DNA of 64,000 nucleotides. Origin: Streptomyces mobaraensis NBRC 13819 = DSM 40847 (GTDB taxonomy: Bacteria > Actinomycetota > Actinomycetes > Streptomycetales > Streptomycetaceae). Of this stretch, positions 7,435 through 15,178 are shown piece by piece. The stretch is taken from the NCBI RefSeq assembly GCF_017916255.1, contig NZ_CP072827.1, positions 6,783,501 to 6,847,500 on the forward strand, in the 5' to 3' direction. Below the pieces are notes generated by a model, which had not been told where the DNA came from, ran no database searches, and was given only the letters and a program-made list of their open reading frames with translations. Within the stretch, counting starts at the first letter, position 1; each line of letters begins with the position of its first letter. The position numbers were made by a program, and so were the translations under genes.

Positions 7435-7607
7435 CGGACGCTCTGATCTTCGTCGAGTACCCGGACAGCTCCGTTGACGAGTTCACCGGAGAGGTCGTCT
7501 ACGAACGGGACTGTGTCCTCATCTACGAAGAGGGCGGCACAAGTCACCGCATCAACCACCACCACACGCGCGCCGTGCACGTGCACCCGATATCTCAGGA
7601 GGTCTAA
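7431..7607 (+). CDS. Hypothetical phage protein, 58 aa
   Basis: GTG-started frame TDALIFVEYPDSSVDEFTGE..., β-rich, with a His cluster (RINHHHTRAVHVHP) near the end that could bind metal. GTGA overlap with the gene before. The AGGAGGT ribosome site of the next gene lies in its last codons. Confidence 0.6.
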   Translation: MTDALIFVEYPDSSVDEFTGEVVYERDCVLIYEEGGTSHRINHHHTRAVHVHPISQEV

Positions 7608-7609
7608 CC

Positions 7610-7819
7610 ATGTTCGTTCTCAAGTCCCGACTCGTCGCCGCAATGCGGCTCATGGTCGAGCAGGAAAAGGAGCTGGAGTTCCGCGCAGACGCGTACCTGA
7701 AGCTGCTCCAGAAGAATGCCGAGCTGGAGACTAACTACTCGAAGCTCGAAGGCGAGATCCGCGAGCTCAAGCTCTCGCTCCCCGCCCGTGACGCCCAGGG
7801 GCGCTTCTCTAAGCGCTGA
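7610..7819 (+). CDS. Coiled-coil phage protein, 69 aa
   Basis: Residues about 15-55 form one coiled coil (EQEKELEFRADAYLKLLQK..., heptad Leu). A basic C-terminus DAQGRFSKR could contact nucleic acid. Excellent AGGAGGT ribosome site. The last gene before a stoperator-like element and a terminator. Confidence 0.7.
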   Translation: MFVLKSRLVAAMRLMVEQEKELEFRADAYLKLLQKNAELETNYSKLEGEIRELKLSLPARDAQGRFSKR

Positions 7820-7821
7820 CA

Positions 7822-7835
7822 CTTGACATCCACAC
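7822..7835 (+). promoter_or_regulatory. Stoperator-like element 7, adjoining a terminator
   Basis: CTTGACATCCACAC three bases after the preceding gene, and five bases before a strong hairpin terminator. Confidence 0.8.
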
Positions 7836-7839
7836 GATA

Positions 7840-7861
7840 GGGGCCCGCTTCGGCGGGCCCC
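7840..7861 (+). terminator. Rho-independent terminator with TTCG loop
   Basis: Nine-bp stem GGGGCCCGC / GCGGGCCCC around a TTCG tetraloop, followed by TCGTTTGTTTT. The clearest intrinsic terminator in the phage arm; separates polymerase from the genes upstream. Confidence 0.85.
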
Positions 7862-7891
7862 TCGTTTGTTTTACTTGGAGGACTTCCCTAG

Positions 7892-9811
7892 ATGATCCGA
7901 ATGTGCGTAAAGATTGCTGGCGCACCAGTAGTGATCAACGTACTGGAGGACTCTGGGGACATCCCCGAGTTCGTTGAGTGGGTGAGGCGCAACAGGAGTG
8001 CGCTCGGCTGTGACACCGAGACCACCGGGCTTGACTGGTGGGCCGACGACTTCCGGCTCCGCCTCGTCCAGTTCGGGAACCATGACGAGAGCTACGTACT
8101 CCCCGTCGAGCTGAGTGACGAGCTGCTGGGCGCCGCCGTGGGCGCCATCAGGTTCGTGAACAAGTTGATCTTCCAGAACGGCAGCTACGACCTGTTGGTC
8201 CTCGACGCCACGACCGATCTCACGATGGAGGAGATCTGGCCGAAGGTACTCGATACGAAGATCCTCGCCCATCTCGTGGACAGCCGCGGCGAGGCGGATG
8301 CTGGAATCGGTCACAGCCTGGCCTCCCTGACTAAGCACTACATCGACGACGGTGTGGCCGCGAAGATCAAGGGCTCCATGGCGGAGATCGCCCGGAGCCT
8401 CAAGACCACCAAGGCCAGGGTGTGGAAGCTGGTCGCCTGGAATCACGGCGGCTATCTCACCTACAGCGGCCTCGATCCGATCCTCGCCTTCCGTCTCGGC
8501 CGCATCCTGATACCGAAGCTGCCCCGCACGGTCTACCGGAAGACGGACATCGGGCCCGGCATCCCGCCGATGAACCTCATCGAGTTCGAGCACAAGGTCG
8601 CGGAGATCTGCGCGCTCATGAGCCGTCCAGGCATCGCGCTGAACCGGGACTACGCCCTTCGCCTGGAAGCCCGCCTGGCGCTCGAAGAGCACCGCTGGAC
8701 CGCACGGGCCCAGGAACTCGGGTGCGAGAACCCGTGGTCGACTGAGCAGTGCGCCGACGCCTTCGAGGCGCGCGGTATCACCGTGTTCGACACGACACCG
8801 ACCGGCAACCGGAAGGTGGACAAGGTCTTCCTCGCCGATTGGAGGGCGAGGGGTGACGAGCTGGCCGAGGCGATCTATCAGGCCAAGGCCGCGCGCAAGA
8901 AACGCAACACCTGGCTGCGCAGCTTCCTGGAGTCCGTGGACTCCAACGGCCGCATCCACCCCAGCATCAACAGCATCCAGGCCCGCACAGCCCGCCAAAG
9001 CATCCAGGGGATTCCCGCTCAGACCCTGCCCTCCGGCGACTACGAGATCCGGGCGTGCTTCGAGGCCAACGAAGGCCACATCGTGCTCTCGACGGACTAC
9101 TCGAACATGGAGTTGAGGTTCTTGGCGGCCCACTCCGGTGACAAGCGGATGCTGCGCGCCTTCCGCAACGGCGAGGACTTGCACCAGGTCACCGCGACGG
9201 CCGCCGGCGTCTCCCGCAAGCTGGGCAAAATGACCAACTTCTTGATCGTCTTCGGAGGCGGTCCGGAGGCGCTTTCGTCGCAGGCCGGCATCCCGGTCCA
9301 CGAAGCGAAGCGGATCATGGACATCTTCATGGAGACCTATCCGGGTGTCGAAGCCTTCATGAAGCTCAAGACCCAGGAGGCCCGGCGTCAGGGGTACGTC
9401 ACCACGCCAAGCGGCCGGCGCCTCTACGTCGAGAAGAAGTTCGCCTTCCGCGGTACCAACTATTTCGTACAGAGCGGGAGTAGGGACATCACTTGCCGGG
9501 CCCTGGTCCGGCTGCACCACGCCCATCTCGCACAGTTCGCTCTCCTCCCGATCCACGACGAGATCCTGTTCTCGGTACCGATCGAGCACGCCGACACCGC
9601 CGCCAAGATGACCGACGAGCTGATGAAGGAAACCGTCCTGGGCCTGGAGATCCCGACCGATCCAGATCGCGGTGGAAAGTCGTGGGGCTCGCTCTACATG
9701 AAGGGTGTCGAGAACCTGACGAAGCTCGATGACTACTACCGGGACAACCCCGAACAGGCCCTTGCCGACGACAGGCGCCGGAACCCAGACGACCACGCAG
9801 CAGCCGCTTGA
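7892..9811 (+). CDS. Family A DNA polymerase with 3'-5' exonuclease domain
   Basis: Phage replicative polymerase, 639 residues, lacking the 5' nuclease domain of cellular Pol I. Exonuclease motifs: CDTETTGLDWW (Exo I, about 45), FQNGSYDLLVLD (Exo II), YSGLDPILAFRLG (Exo III). Polymerase motifs: LSTDYSNMELRFLA (motif A, about 400), KLGKMTNFLIVFGGG (motif B) and LPIHDEILFSV (motif C with HDE). ATG 7892 is preceded by GGAGG; ATG 7901 is an alternative. The stop overlaps a TTG frame continuous with the dCMP deaminase gene. Counterpart of the polymerase in L5-like phages. Confidence 0.95.
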   Translation: MIRMCVKIAGAPVVINVLEDSGDIPEFVEWVRRNRSALGCDTETTGLDWWADDFRLRLVQFGNHDESYVLPVELSDELLGAAVGAIRFVNKLIFQNGSYDLLVLDATTDLTMEEIWPKVLDTKILAHLVDSRGEADAGIGHSLASLTKHYIDDGVAAKIKGSMAEIARSLKTTKARVWKLVAWNHGGYLTYSGLDPILAFRLGRILIPKLPRTVYRKTDIGPGIPPMNLIEFEHKVAEICALMSRPGIALNRDYALRLEARLALEEHRWTARAQELGCENPWSTEQCADAFEARGITVFDTTPTGNRKVDKVFLADWRARGDELAEAIYQAKAARKKRNTWLRSFLESVDSNGRIHPSINSIQARTARQSIQGIPAQTLPSGDYEIRACFEANEGHIVLSTDYSNMELRFLAAHSGDKRMLRAFRNGEDLHQVTATAAGVSRKLGKMTNFLIVFGGGPEALSSQAGIPVHEAKRIMDIFMETYPGVEAFMKLKTQEARRQGYVTTPSGRRLYVEKKFAFRGTNYFVQSGSRDITCRALVRLHHAHLAQFALLPIHDEILFSVPIEHADTAAKMTDELMKETVLGLEIPTDPDRGGKSWGSLYMKGVENLTKLDDYYRDNPEQALADDRRRNPDDHAAAA

Positions 9812-9834
9812 GCGGCGCTGAACAGGAAGAAGAC

Positions 9835-10314
9835 ATGCCGCTCACCGAATACCACGTCACGCACGGCACCCGCTGGCCCGGCAGGAAGGCCCAGCCTGCT
9901 CGCCCCGACTGGGACACGTACTTCATCGAGGGCGCCAAGTGGGCTTCCACCCGCGCCGACTGCACCCGTTCACAGGTCGGTGCCCTCCTCGTGGACGGGA
10001 ACAACGAGCTAATCAAGTCCGGATATAACGGAGCACCCGCCGGGGTACCCGGCTGTGCTTCCGCCGGCGCCTGCCCGCGCGGGAAGCTGAGCGCCGAAGA
10101 GTGCGCCCCCGACAGCGACTACAGCAACTGCATCTCGGACCATGCGGAGCGCAATGCGATCCGCAGGTGTCCGCCGCATGAGCTTCCGAACGCGACCCTG
10201 TACTCGACAAGGCGGCCGTGCCCCGCTTGCTGGACGCTCATCGAAGCAGCCGGTATATGCCGTGTTGTCTGGATCGAAGAAGACGGTGAAGTAACTTCGA
10301 CATCGCTGATCTAG
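9835..10314 (+). CDS. dCMP deaminase (ComEB-like)
   Basis: Zinc enzyme converting dCMP to dUMP, the ThyX substrate. 159 residues from ATG 9835, preceded by AGGAAG; the frame is also open from TTG 9808, overlapping the polymerase stop. Motifs: SQVGALLVDGNNELIKSGYN near 45, HAERNAI (zinc His and catalytic Glu) and PCPACW (zinc Cys pair). An insert with several Cys (PGCASAGACPRG ... AEECA ... SNC) may bind a second zinc as in T4-type dCMP deaminase. Confidence 0.9.
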   Translation: MPLTEYHVTHGTRWPGRKAQPARPDWDTYFIEGAKWASTRADCTRSQVGALLVDGNNELIKSGYNGAPAGVPGCASAGACPRGKLSAEECAPDSDYSNCISDHAERNAIRRCPPHELPNATLYSTRRPCPACWTLIEAAGICRVVWIEEDGEVTSTSLI

Positions 10315-10328
10315 CTTTACATCCACAT
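10315..10328 (+). promoter_or_regulatory. Stoperator-like element 8
   Basis: CTTTACATCCACAT, last base off consensus, starting at the base after the deaminase stop codon. Last copy before the accessory region. Confidence 0.65.
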
Positions 10329-10396
10329 CACTTGCCGAGTGACCTTGGTTCTATGTAGAGTCTTCTTCGTAAGTTCACATAGGAGGGAGTTCGAGG

Positions 10397-10792
10397 ATGG
10401 CACTCAAGACATCTAAGGTCACGCTCGTAGAGGCAACCGTAGATGGGGTGAACTACTCGGGGAACGTCGAACTCACGCCCGCAAAGATGAAGGGCCTGGA
10501 GGCTGACGCCGAGGCGTACGAGGCGGCCGAAAAGGAGTACGAGGGCCAGGTCGAGAAGCTGAAGAAGGCTCGCGACACGGCTGCCGAGAAGTTCAAGAAG
10601 AGCCTGGAAGCCGCTGGTGTCCGTCCGATCGAGCCGAAGAAGCTCACCCCGGACGACTTGAAGAAGATCCGGCTGTGGGCGTCCCGAAACGGCCACACCA
10701 TCAACCCCAAGGCCCGCATCCCCGGCACGATCCGCGCGGGGTACGACAAGGCCGCGGCCGAGGGCAAGCTCCAGGACGACGAGAAGATCTAG
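10397..10792 (+). CDS. lsr2: Lsr2-like nucleoid-associated protein
   Basis: 131 residues. The N-terminal part has the Lsr2 dimerisation-like strand pattern, then a charged coiled stretch, then the C-terminal DNA-binding signature IRLWASRNGHTINPKARIPG with the RIPG variant of the Arg-Gly-Arg hook region. Cellular Lsr2 silences AT-rich foreign DNA. Phage-borne copies occur in actinophages and may protect or regulate the prophage. AGGAGG lies ten bases before ATG. An intrinsic hairpin follows. Confidence 0.88.
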   Translation: MALKTSKVTLVEATVDGVNYSGNVELTPAKMKGLEADAEAYEAAEKEYEGQVEKLKKARDTAAEKFKKSLEAAGVRPIEPKKLTPDDLKKIRLWASRNGHTINPKARIPGTIRAGYDKAAAEGKLQDDEKI

Positions 10793-10807
10793 ATCAATCA
10801 CATGGCG

Positions 10808-10828
10808 GGGGCCGCACTGGGCGGCCCC
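10808..10828 (+). terminator. Hairpin after lsr2
   Basis: Stem GGGGCCGC / GCGGCCCC with a five-base loop, followed by TTCC. Only a short T run, so moderate confidence. Confidence 0.6.
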
Positions 10829-10845
10829 TTCCAGGGAAGTAGTGC

Positions 10846-11211
10846 GTGAACAAAGTAGTAGTCATACCGGCCAACCTGGGTGCTCCGATCGAGGAGCTTG
10901 AGTGGCCGAAGGATCATGGCGAGCGCTTGGCGCTCGTACGCGAAAAGGTACAGCCAGCCGGTGACCTGATGCCCGTGTACGTCCCCGAGGCGTTCAACGG
11001 GTACCCGCTCGTGCTGTACGTCTGCGAGGAAACGCAGACCACCGGCCCGTGCGAGGGAAACCTCCGGGCCTCACTGATGATCACCCGTATCACGGACGAG
11101 CTGTTCCCGATCTACGGAAACACGCTGGGAGTACTGATCGGGCCTGGCGGCACGGAGCTGGGCTTCGCTGACGACGAGATTCAGCAGCTCAGGCGGCTCG
11201 CGGCGCCGTAA
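10846..11211 (+). CDS. Hypothetical phage protein, 121 aa
   Basis: GTG start with AGGGAAG upstream. Mixed α/β: MNKVVVIPANLGAPIEELEW at the N-terminus, FNGYPLVLYVCEETQTTGPC in the middle, ending in a helix DDEIQQLRRLAAP. I do not recognise the family. It is the last gene with phage-arm style before the hairpin at 11251 and has no stoperator-like element upstream. Confidence 0.65.
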   Translation: MNKVVVIPANLGAPIEELEWPKDHGERLALVREKVQPAGDLMPVYVPEAFNGYPLVLYVCEETQTTGPCEGNLRASLMITRITDELFPIYGNTLGVLIGPGGTELGFADDEIQQLRRLAAP

Positions 11212-11215
11212 CTAT

Positions 11216-11230
11216 CTGACGGATCGTCAG
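11216..11230. repeat. Short inverted repeat
   Basis: CTGACG / CGTCAG arms with a three-base centre, just after the 121-aa gene. Possible operator or weak hairpin. Confidence 0.4.
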
Positions 11231-11250
11231 CTTCTCTTGATCCAGCGACG

Positions 11251-11278
11251 GATGCCCCTGGAGCGCTACAGGGGCATC
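11251..11278 (+). terminator. Perfect 10-bp hairpin bounding the phage arm
   Basis: GATGCCCCTG / CAGGGGCATC with an eight-base loop, between the last phage-arm gene and the XRE regulator. No long T run. It may insulate the cargo from early transcription. Confidence 0.55.
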
Positions 11279-11317
11279 TGCTTGGGGTCAAGAGCGCCTG
11301 CGTCGTACGCTCGTGAT

Positions 11318-12511
11318 ATGACGAGCGCTGGTGAACGACTCAAGACGGTACGCAAGCGACGTGATTTGACCCAGCGGGAGCTGGCAGACGCTTCCGGGGT
11401 CTCAATCTCCACCCTCCGCCGCCTCGAACAAGGCGAACAGGAGACGGCCCGGATGGAGACCTGGCGGAAGTTCGCCGCGGCCCTCCGGGTGCCCACCATG
11501 ACCCTCGTCGGTGATCGGGAGCAGGGGCCGGACGAGGCGGGGGAGCCTTGGGAAGCGGTGAAGAAGGCACTCAATACGCCTGCGGCACTCCTGGAGAGCG
11601 ACGACGACGCCCCCACCGTGGAAGGGGTAACCGGAGCCCTCGACGACCTAGCGCGACTCGTCGCCCGCGACAAGTACCAAGACCTGGCCAACATCCTCCC
11701 AGCGCTACTTCGAGACGCTGACGCCCTCGGCACGGACGGCCGAGAGCTGCGCGTCCGTGCACTTCAGCGCGTCGGGTGGCTGCTCATCCACACCCGCCAG
11801 TTCACGGCGGCCGAAGACGCCCTGGCGCGCTCACTGGAAGAGGCCACCGACAGGGTTCAGGCCGCCGTGACGGTCGACTACATGTGCTGGTTGCTGCTCC
11901 GTCAAGGCAAGCTCACCGATGCCCGCGAGCTGGCCACCCAATGGGCCGACGACACTGAACCCGTCCGCCTGACCAGGGCCACCCCTGTGGAGCTGGCCTT
12001 GTGGGGCACGCTGCTGCTGCGGCTCTCCGGTACGGCGATCCGGGACAACCGGAGCGGAGAAGCCGAAGACGCCTTGAGGTACGCACGAGCTGCTGCTGAG
12101 GCGCTGGGCCGCGAGTGGCGATTCCCGCCGAACATCAGCAACTCCACGTTCGGACCGGTGACCGTTCTGCTCAAGACCGCCGAGAGCGCCGGCATCGTCG
12201 GGCAGCCGCAAGGAGTGCTGCGGATCGGCGACAAGGTGGAGAAGATCAGGAAGGCCAAGAGCCCGCGGTTCCGGGTGCAGATGACATCCAGCGACTGGAA
12301 CCGTCACCTTCTCGACGTGTCCGACGCCCATGCCCGGACCGGTAACTACGGCGTGTGCGTAGGGAAGTTGTCGGAGATCAACCGCAGTGCGCCCGAGTGG
12401 CTGCCCAATCAGCCTTTCGCCCGGGACATCCTCGGGCGAGTGATCGAAGAGCGCCGGAAGTTGACGCCAGAGATGCGCGACCTGGCAACTGCCGTACGTC
12501 TGCCGCTCTAA
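11318..12511 (+). CDS. XRE-family regulator with C-terminal helical (TPR-like) domain
   Basis: 397 residues from ATG 11318; an upstream extension of 27 codons lacks homology-like features. Residues about 5-60 form an XRE helix-turn-helix (ERLKTVRKRRDLTQRELAD, VSISTLRRLEQGE). The rest is a large α-helical region with TPR-like character (QFTAAEDALARSLEEATD). This architecture is widespread in Streptomyces as a regulator beside RiPP and other natural product genes. It is the first gene of the accessory block and likely controls the lanthipeptide genes; inverted repeats at 12524-12555 directly after it could be its operator. Confidence 0.8.
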   Translation: MTSAGERLKTVRKRRDLTQRELADASGVSISTLRRLEQGEQETARMETWRKFAAALRVPTMTLVGDREQGPDEAGEPWEAVKKALNTPAALLESDDDAPTVEGVTGALDDLARLVARDKYQDLANILPALLRDADALGTDGRELRVRALQRVGWLLIHTRQFTAAEDALARSLEEATDRVQAAVTVDYMCWLLLRQGKLTDARELATQWADDTEPVRLTRATPVELALWGTLLLRLSGTAIRDNRSGEAEDALRYARAAAEALGREWRFPPNISNSTFGPVTVLLKTAESAGIVGQPQGVLRIGDKVEKIRKAKSPRFRVQMTSSDWNRHLLDVSDAHARTGNYGVCVGKLSEINRSAPEWLPNQPFARDILGRVIEERRKLTPEMRDLATAVRLPL

Positions 12512-12523
12512 ACGATCACTCCG

Positions 12524-12555
12524 GGTACTTTCGTCGCGTGGGTATCGAAAGTACC
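12524..12555. promoter_or_regulatory. Inverted repeat, possible operator
   Basis: GGTACTTTCG / CGAAAGTACC with a 12-base centre, right after the regulator. A second symmetrical stretch (GTGTCTCGACAC) follows around 12585. Either a terminator or a regulator-binding site upstream of the small-gene operon. Confidence 0.45.
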
Positions 12556-12623
12556 AACGACAGGCGGCCTGGCCCCTCTTAGCGTGTCTCGACACACAGC
12601 ACACGAGGGGCAGGCGAAGTGTA

Positions 12624-12887
12624 GTGAGACAGAGGAGTGACACCCGCGCGGGCCTGGGTCGGATGATGGCCCAACGCGACATGAACGGGGCATTACCGGT
12701 TTCGACGACCACCCCCACCCCCTTGTCGGTCGGGTGCGCCGTTCGCGCCCCGGGCGAGTCGGCCGACGGGGCCGACCTTGCCCCGGGGACCATGCGCTAC
12801 CCCGACTGCACCTGCCGCCAGCACCGGGACGGCAGGGGAAAGCCGGACTCGTCGGTCCGGCTGCTGGCCAGTGGGGGTGCTCGATGA
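12624..12887 (+). CDS. Small hypothetical protein with CxC motif
   Basis: 87 codons from the first ATG; internal ATGs (for example codon 14) could be the true start. The middle is Pro/Thr-rich; a motif YPDCTCRQHRDGRGKPDSS lies near residue 60. Stop overlaps the ATG of the next gene (ATGA at 12884), which supports translation. Family not recognised; genes of this look accompany XRE regulators in Streptomyces. Confidence 0.5.
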   Translation: MRQRSDTRAGLGRMMAQRDMNGALPVSTTTPTPLSVGCAVRAPGESADGADLAPGTMRYPDCTCRQHRDGRGKPDSSVRLLASGGAR

Positions 12888-13453
12888 CCGCAAGCCGCCC
12901 CGACGCCCCGCCGCAGCACGAGAAGCCGATCGACCTGCTGGAGATCGCACGCACCGTGAGCCGGGCCCTCAGTCCAGTGGTGAGCGTCCCGCCCAACGTG
13001 GAGACCTTCACCGACCAGCTTCGCGGGCATGTGCACTCCTTGCTCGTGGCGATCGATGAAGACGGAACCAACCCCCAGCGGCTCCAGCTGTTCACCGACG
13101 CCTACCGGCTGATGGAACTCACCCGCACCCCGGCGGCGACGCCGTTCTACGCCTGGGAGCGGATGCGGGGACTGGCCGAAGTCGCGCAGAGGCTCGCGGG
13201 GCTGTACGAGCTCCGGAACCCGACCGCCCGCCCGGCCCCGACTTCAGAGCCGCTGCCGCCCCGGGAACCCGCGAGCCGGCGCCCGATGCGCAGACCTCCG
13301 CGCGGCAGGATGTTCGTTGCCCCGGCCTCGACCGGCGAGCGACCCACCCAGGTACTCCTGGAGCAGGCGGAGGCACCCGCGGAAAGCGGGCACCAGAAGT
13401 CCTCGCCCCGGCTGGCTGCCTGTGAGGGGCAGGGCGACCGTGAGCCGTCGTGA
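12884..13453 (+). CDS. Possible DUF6415-like protein
   Basis: 189 residues. The helical core LRGHVHSLLVAIDEDG ... RLMELTRTPAATPFYAWERMRGLAEVAQRLAGLYEL resembles the small DUF6415 proteins annotated beside natural product genes in Streptomyces. A disordered Pro/Arg-rich tail follows. Family assignment is from memory of the pattern and is tentative. Coupled by ATGA to the gene before; the next gene starts inside its last codons. Confidence 0.55.
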   Translation: MTASRPDAPPQHEKPIDLLEIARTVSRALSPVVSVPPNVETFTDQLRGHVHSLLVAIDEDGTNPQRLQLFTDAYRLMELTRTPAATPFYAWERMRGLAEVAQRLAGLYELRNPTARPAPTSEPLPPREPASRRPMRRPPRGRMFVAPASTGERPTQVLLEQAEAPAESGHQKSSPRLAACEGQGDREPS

Positions 13454-13700
13454 CCCCGAGTGGACTACGACGGAGGACCCGGGGATTTTGCAGGAGTTCT
13501 CCGTCGAGTGCACTGAGGAGGGCTGCGGGGCCGAGTTCGACATGAAGGGCGGGGAGGCCCTGGTCGAGCGCTGGAAGTGCCGCCACATGGACCGGACGGG
13601 TCACCGGCGGTTCTGGGAGACCTGGGGGCGCGCCACGATCCTCGCTCCGCCGCCCGGCGCGGTCGTCGCGAGCCAGATCGTAGGCCACCGGGCCCCCTAG
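13440..13700 (+). CDS. Possible DUF7848-like small protein
   Basis: GTG start at 13440 gives an 86-residue protein. Pattern EFSVECTEEGCGAEFDM ... VERWKCRHMDRTGHRRFWETWGR: two Cys pairs, then H..GH..F.E, as in DUF7848 proteins that often sit beside XRE regulators in Streptomyces. Likely zinc-binding. The start lies inside the preceding gene's last five codons; a terminator hairpin follows at 13708. Confidence 0.6.
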   Translation: MSRRDPEWTTTEDPGILQEFSVECTEEGCGAEFDMKGGEALVERWKCRHMDRTGHRRFWETWGRATILAPPPGAVVASQIVGHRAP

Positions 13701-13707
13701 AACTCCT

Positions 13708-13740
13708 GCCTCTCCCCTTGTGTCCCCCTCGGGGAGAGGC
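13708..13740 (+). terminator. Hairpin closing the regulator operon
   Basis: GCCTCTCCCC / GGGGAGAGGC with a 13-base loop, extended by AGAAC / GTTCT after mismatches. The 160 bases that follow hold the probable promoter of the lanthipeptide genes; TAGACT near 13837 is a candidate -10. Confidence 0.65.
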
Positions 13741-13900
13741 GGGTTCTCCAACTGGTCGCGCACGGCCCCATCTACCGTATTCAACAAGCCAGTTCGACTA
13801 CTCTTCGTGAAGCCTTGGTCCACGTTAGGTGTCCTAGACTCGGGGCTTCGATCACACCAGCACAGCTCTCTGAAGCAGCTCAGGGAAGGAAAACTGCTCC

Positions 13901-15121
13901 ATGACCGAAGCAACCGCCGAGTCCGAGCGCGCCGCAGAACTGCGAGGTGCCGTCGTGGATCGGCTCAAGGAGGACGGCACGATCGTGTCGCCCGGCGTCG
14001 AGGCCGCCATGCGCAAGGTCCCGCGTCACCTGTCCGTCCCGGAGGCGTCGCTCGAAGACGCCTACAACACCTACGACGCCGTGATCACTCAGAAGGACGA
14101 GCACGGCAATCACATCAGTTCGGTGTCCGCTCCGCAGATCCAGGCGATGCAGCTGGAGCAGGCCGGCATCCGCCCCGGCGACAACGTGCTGGAGATCGGC
14201 ACCAACGGGCCGAATGCTGCCTACATCGCGGAACTGGTCGGCCCCACGGGGCAGGTCACCACCGTCGACATCGACCCCGCGCCAGCAGCCCGCGCCGAGC
14301 AGTTCCTCAACCAGACCGGCTACACCAACGTCAACGTGGTCGTTGCCGACGGCGAGGACGGTTTCCCCAAGAACGCCCCCTTCGACGCGATCGTGGTGAC
14401 CGTCGGCGCCTGGGACATCCCGCCCGCCTGGGTTGACCAGCTCAAGGACGACGGCCGGCTCGTCGTGCCGCTGCGCATCAACGGCCTGACCCGCACCTAC
14501 GGGTTCCTCCGGCAGGGCGACCACCTGGTTGCCACGAGCGCCCACGTGTGCGGATTCGTCGCGGTACGGGGCGCGGGTACGCACCACCAGCAGTCGATGC
14601 AACTGCCCGGAGACGAGGGCGTCACCCTGCGCTTCGACGAGGGACCGCCCGCCGACCCTTCGCTACTGGCTGGCGTCCTGGACGGCGCCCGCGCCGAGAC
14701 GTGGACCGGGGTGACCGTCGCCAACCAGGAGCCCATCGGCACCCTCCAGATGTACCTGGCGACGCACGTGCCGACGTATTGCAGCATGTCCATCGACCCC
14801 GAACAGACCACCGGCAAGATCGGCCCCACCAACCTCGGCTTCTCGATGGTGGCGATCGACGGACCGAACTTCGGCTACATCGTGGTGCGCCGCAACACAG
14901 AGAAGAAGAACGCGGAGTTCGGGTTTCACGCTTTCGGCCCTGACGGGGCAGGATTCGTCGAGCGGCTGGCCGACATCGTCCGCGCCTGGAGCAAGCACCA
15001 CCGCAGCGGGGACCCGCACATCGCCGTCTACCCGGCGGGCACACCCGATGACCGGATCTCCGGCGACCGGATCATCAACAAGCAGCACAGCCGGATCTCG
15101 ATCTCCTGGCCGACCACGTAG
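13901..15121 (+). CDS. FxLD-system methyltransferase (PIMT-like)
   Basis: 406 residues. The first about 220 are a protein-L-isoaspartate O-methyltransferase-like fold: PRHLSVPEASLEDAYNTYDAV, VSAPQIQAMQLEQAGI, then the SAM loop VLEIGTNGPNAAYIAELVG (near 97) and VTTVDIDP. The C-terminal half is the extension found in lanthipeptide-associated members. Known: such enzymes (for example OlvSA) methylate an Asp in the modified peptide, leading through succinimide to isoAsp. Here the precursor offers Asp47-Gly48. First gene of the lanthipeptide operon, behind a terminator and a likely new promoter. Confidence 0.88.
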   Translation: MTEATAESERAAELRGAVVDRLKEDGTIVSPGVEAAMRKVPRHLSVPEASLEDAYNTYDAVITQKDEHGNHISSVSAPQIQAMQLEQAGIRPGDNVLEIGTNGPNAAYIAELVGPTGQVTTVDIDPAPAARAEQFLNQTGYTNVNVVVADGEDGFPKNAPFDAIVVTVGAWDIPPAWVDQLKDDGRLVVPLRINGLTRTYGFLRQGDHLVATSAHVCGFVAVRGAGTHHQQSMQLPGDEGVTLRFDEGPPADPSLLAGVLDGARAETWTGVTVANQEPIGTLQMYLATHVPTYCSMSIDPEQTTGKIGPTNLGFSMVAIDGPNFGYIVVRRNTEKKNAEFGFHAFGPDGAGFVERLADIVRAWSKHHRSGDPHIAVYPAGTPDDRISGDRIINKQHSRISISWPTT

Positions 15122-15178
15122 AACGTGGCGCCTGGCCAGGTCTCTCGCACCATCCCATCGGATAGAGAGAGTGATCAC

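Noticed and set aside
12284..12297. ATGACATCCAGC in the XRE regulator gene
   Set aside because: Lacks the CTTG start and CACAC end of the element and lies within a good coding frame.
13720..14436. Open frame overlapping the methyltransferase gene
   Set aside because: Arg/Gly-rich shadow of the methyltransferase in another frame, spanning a terminator.
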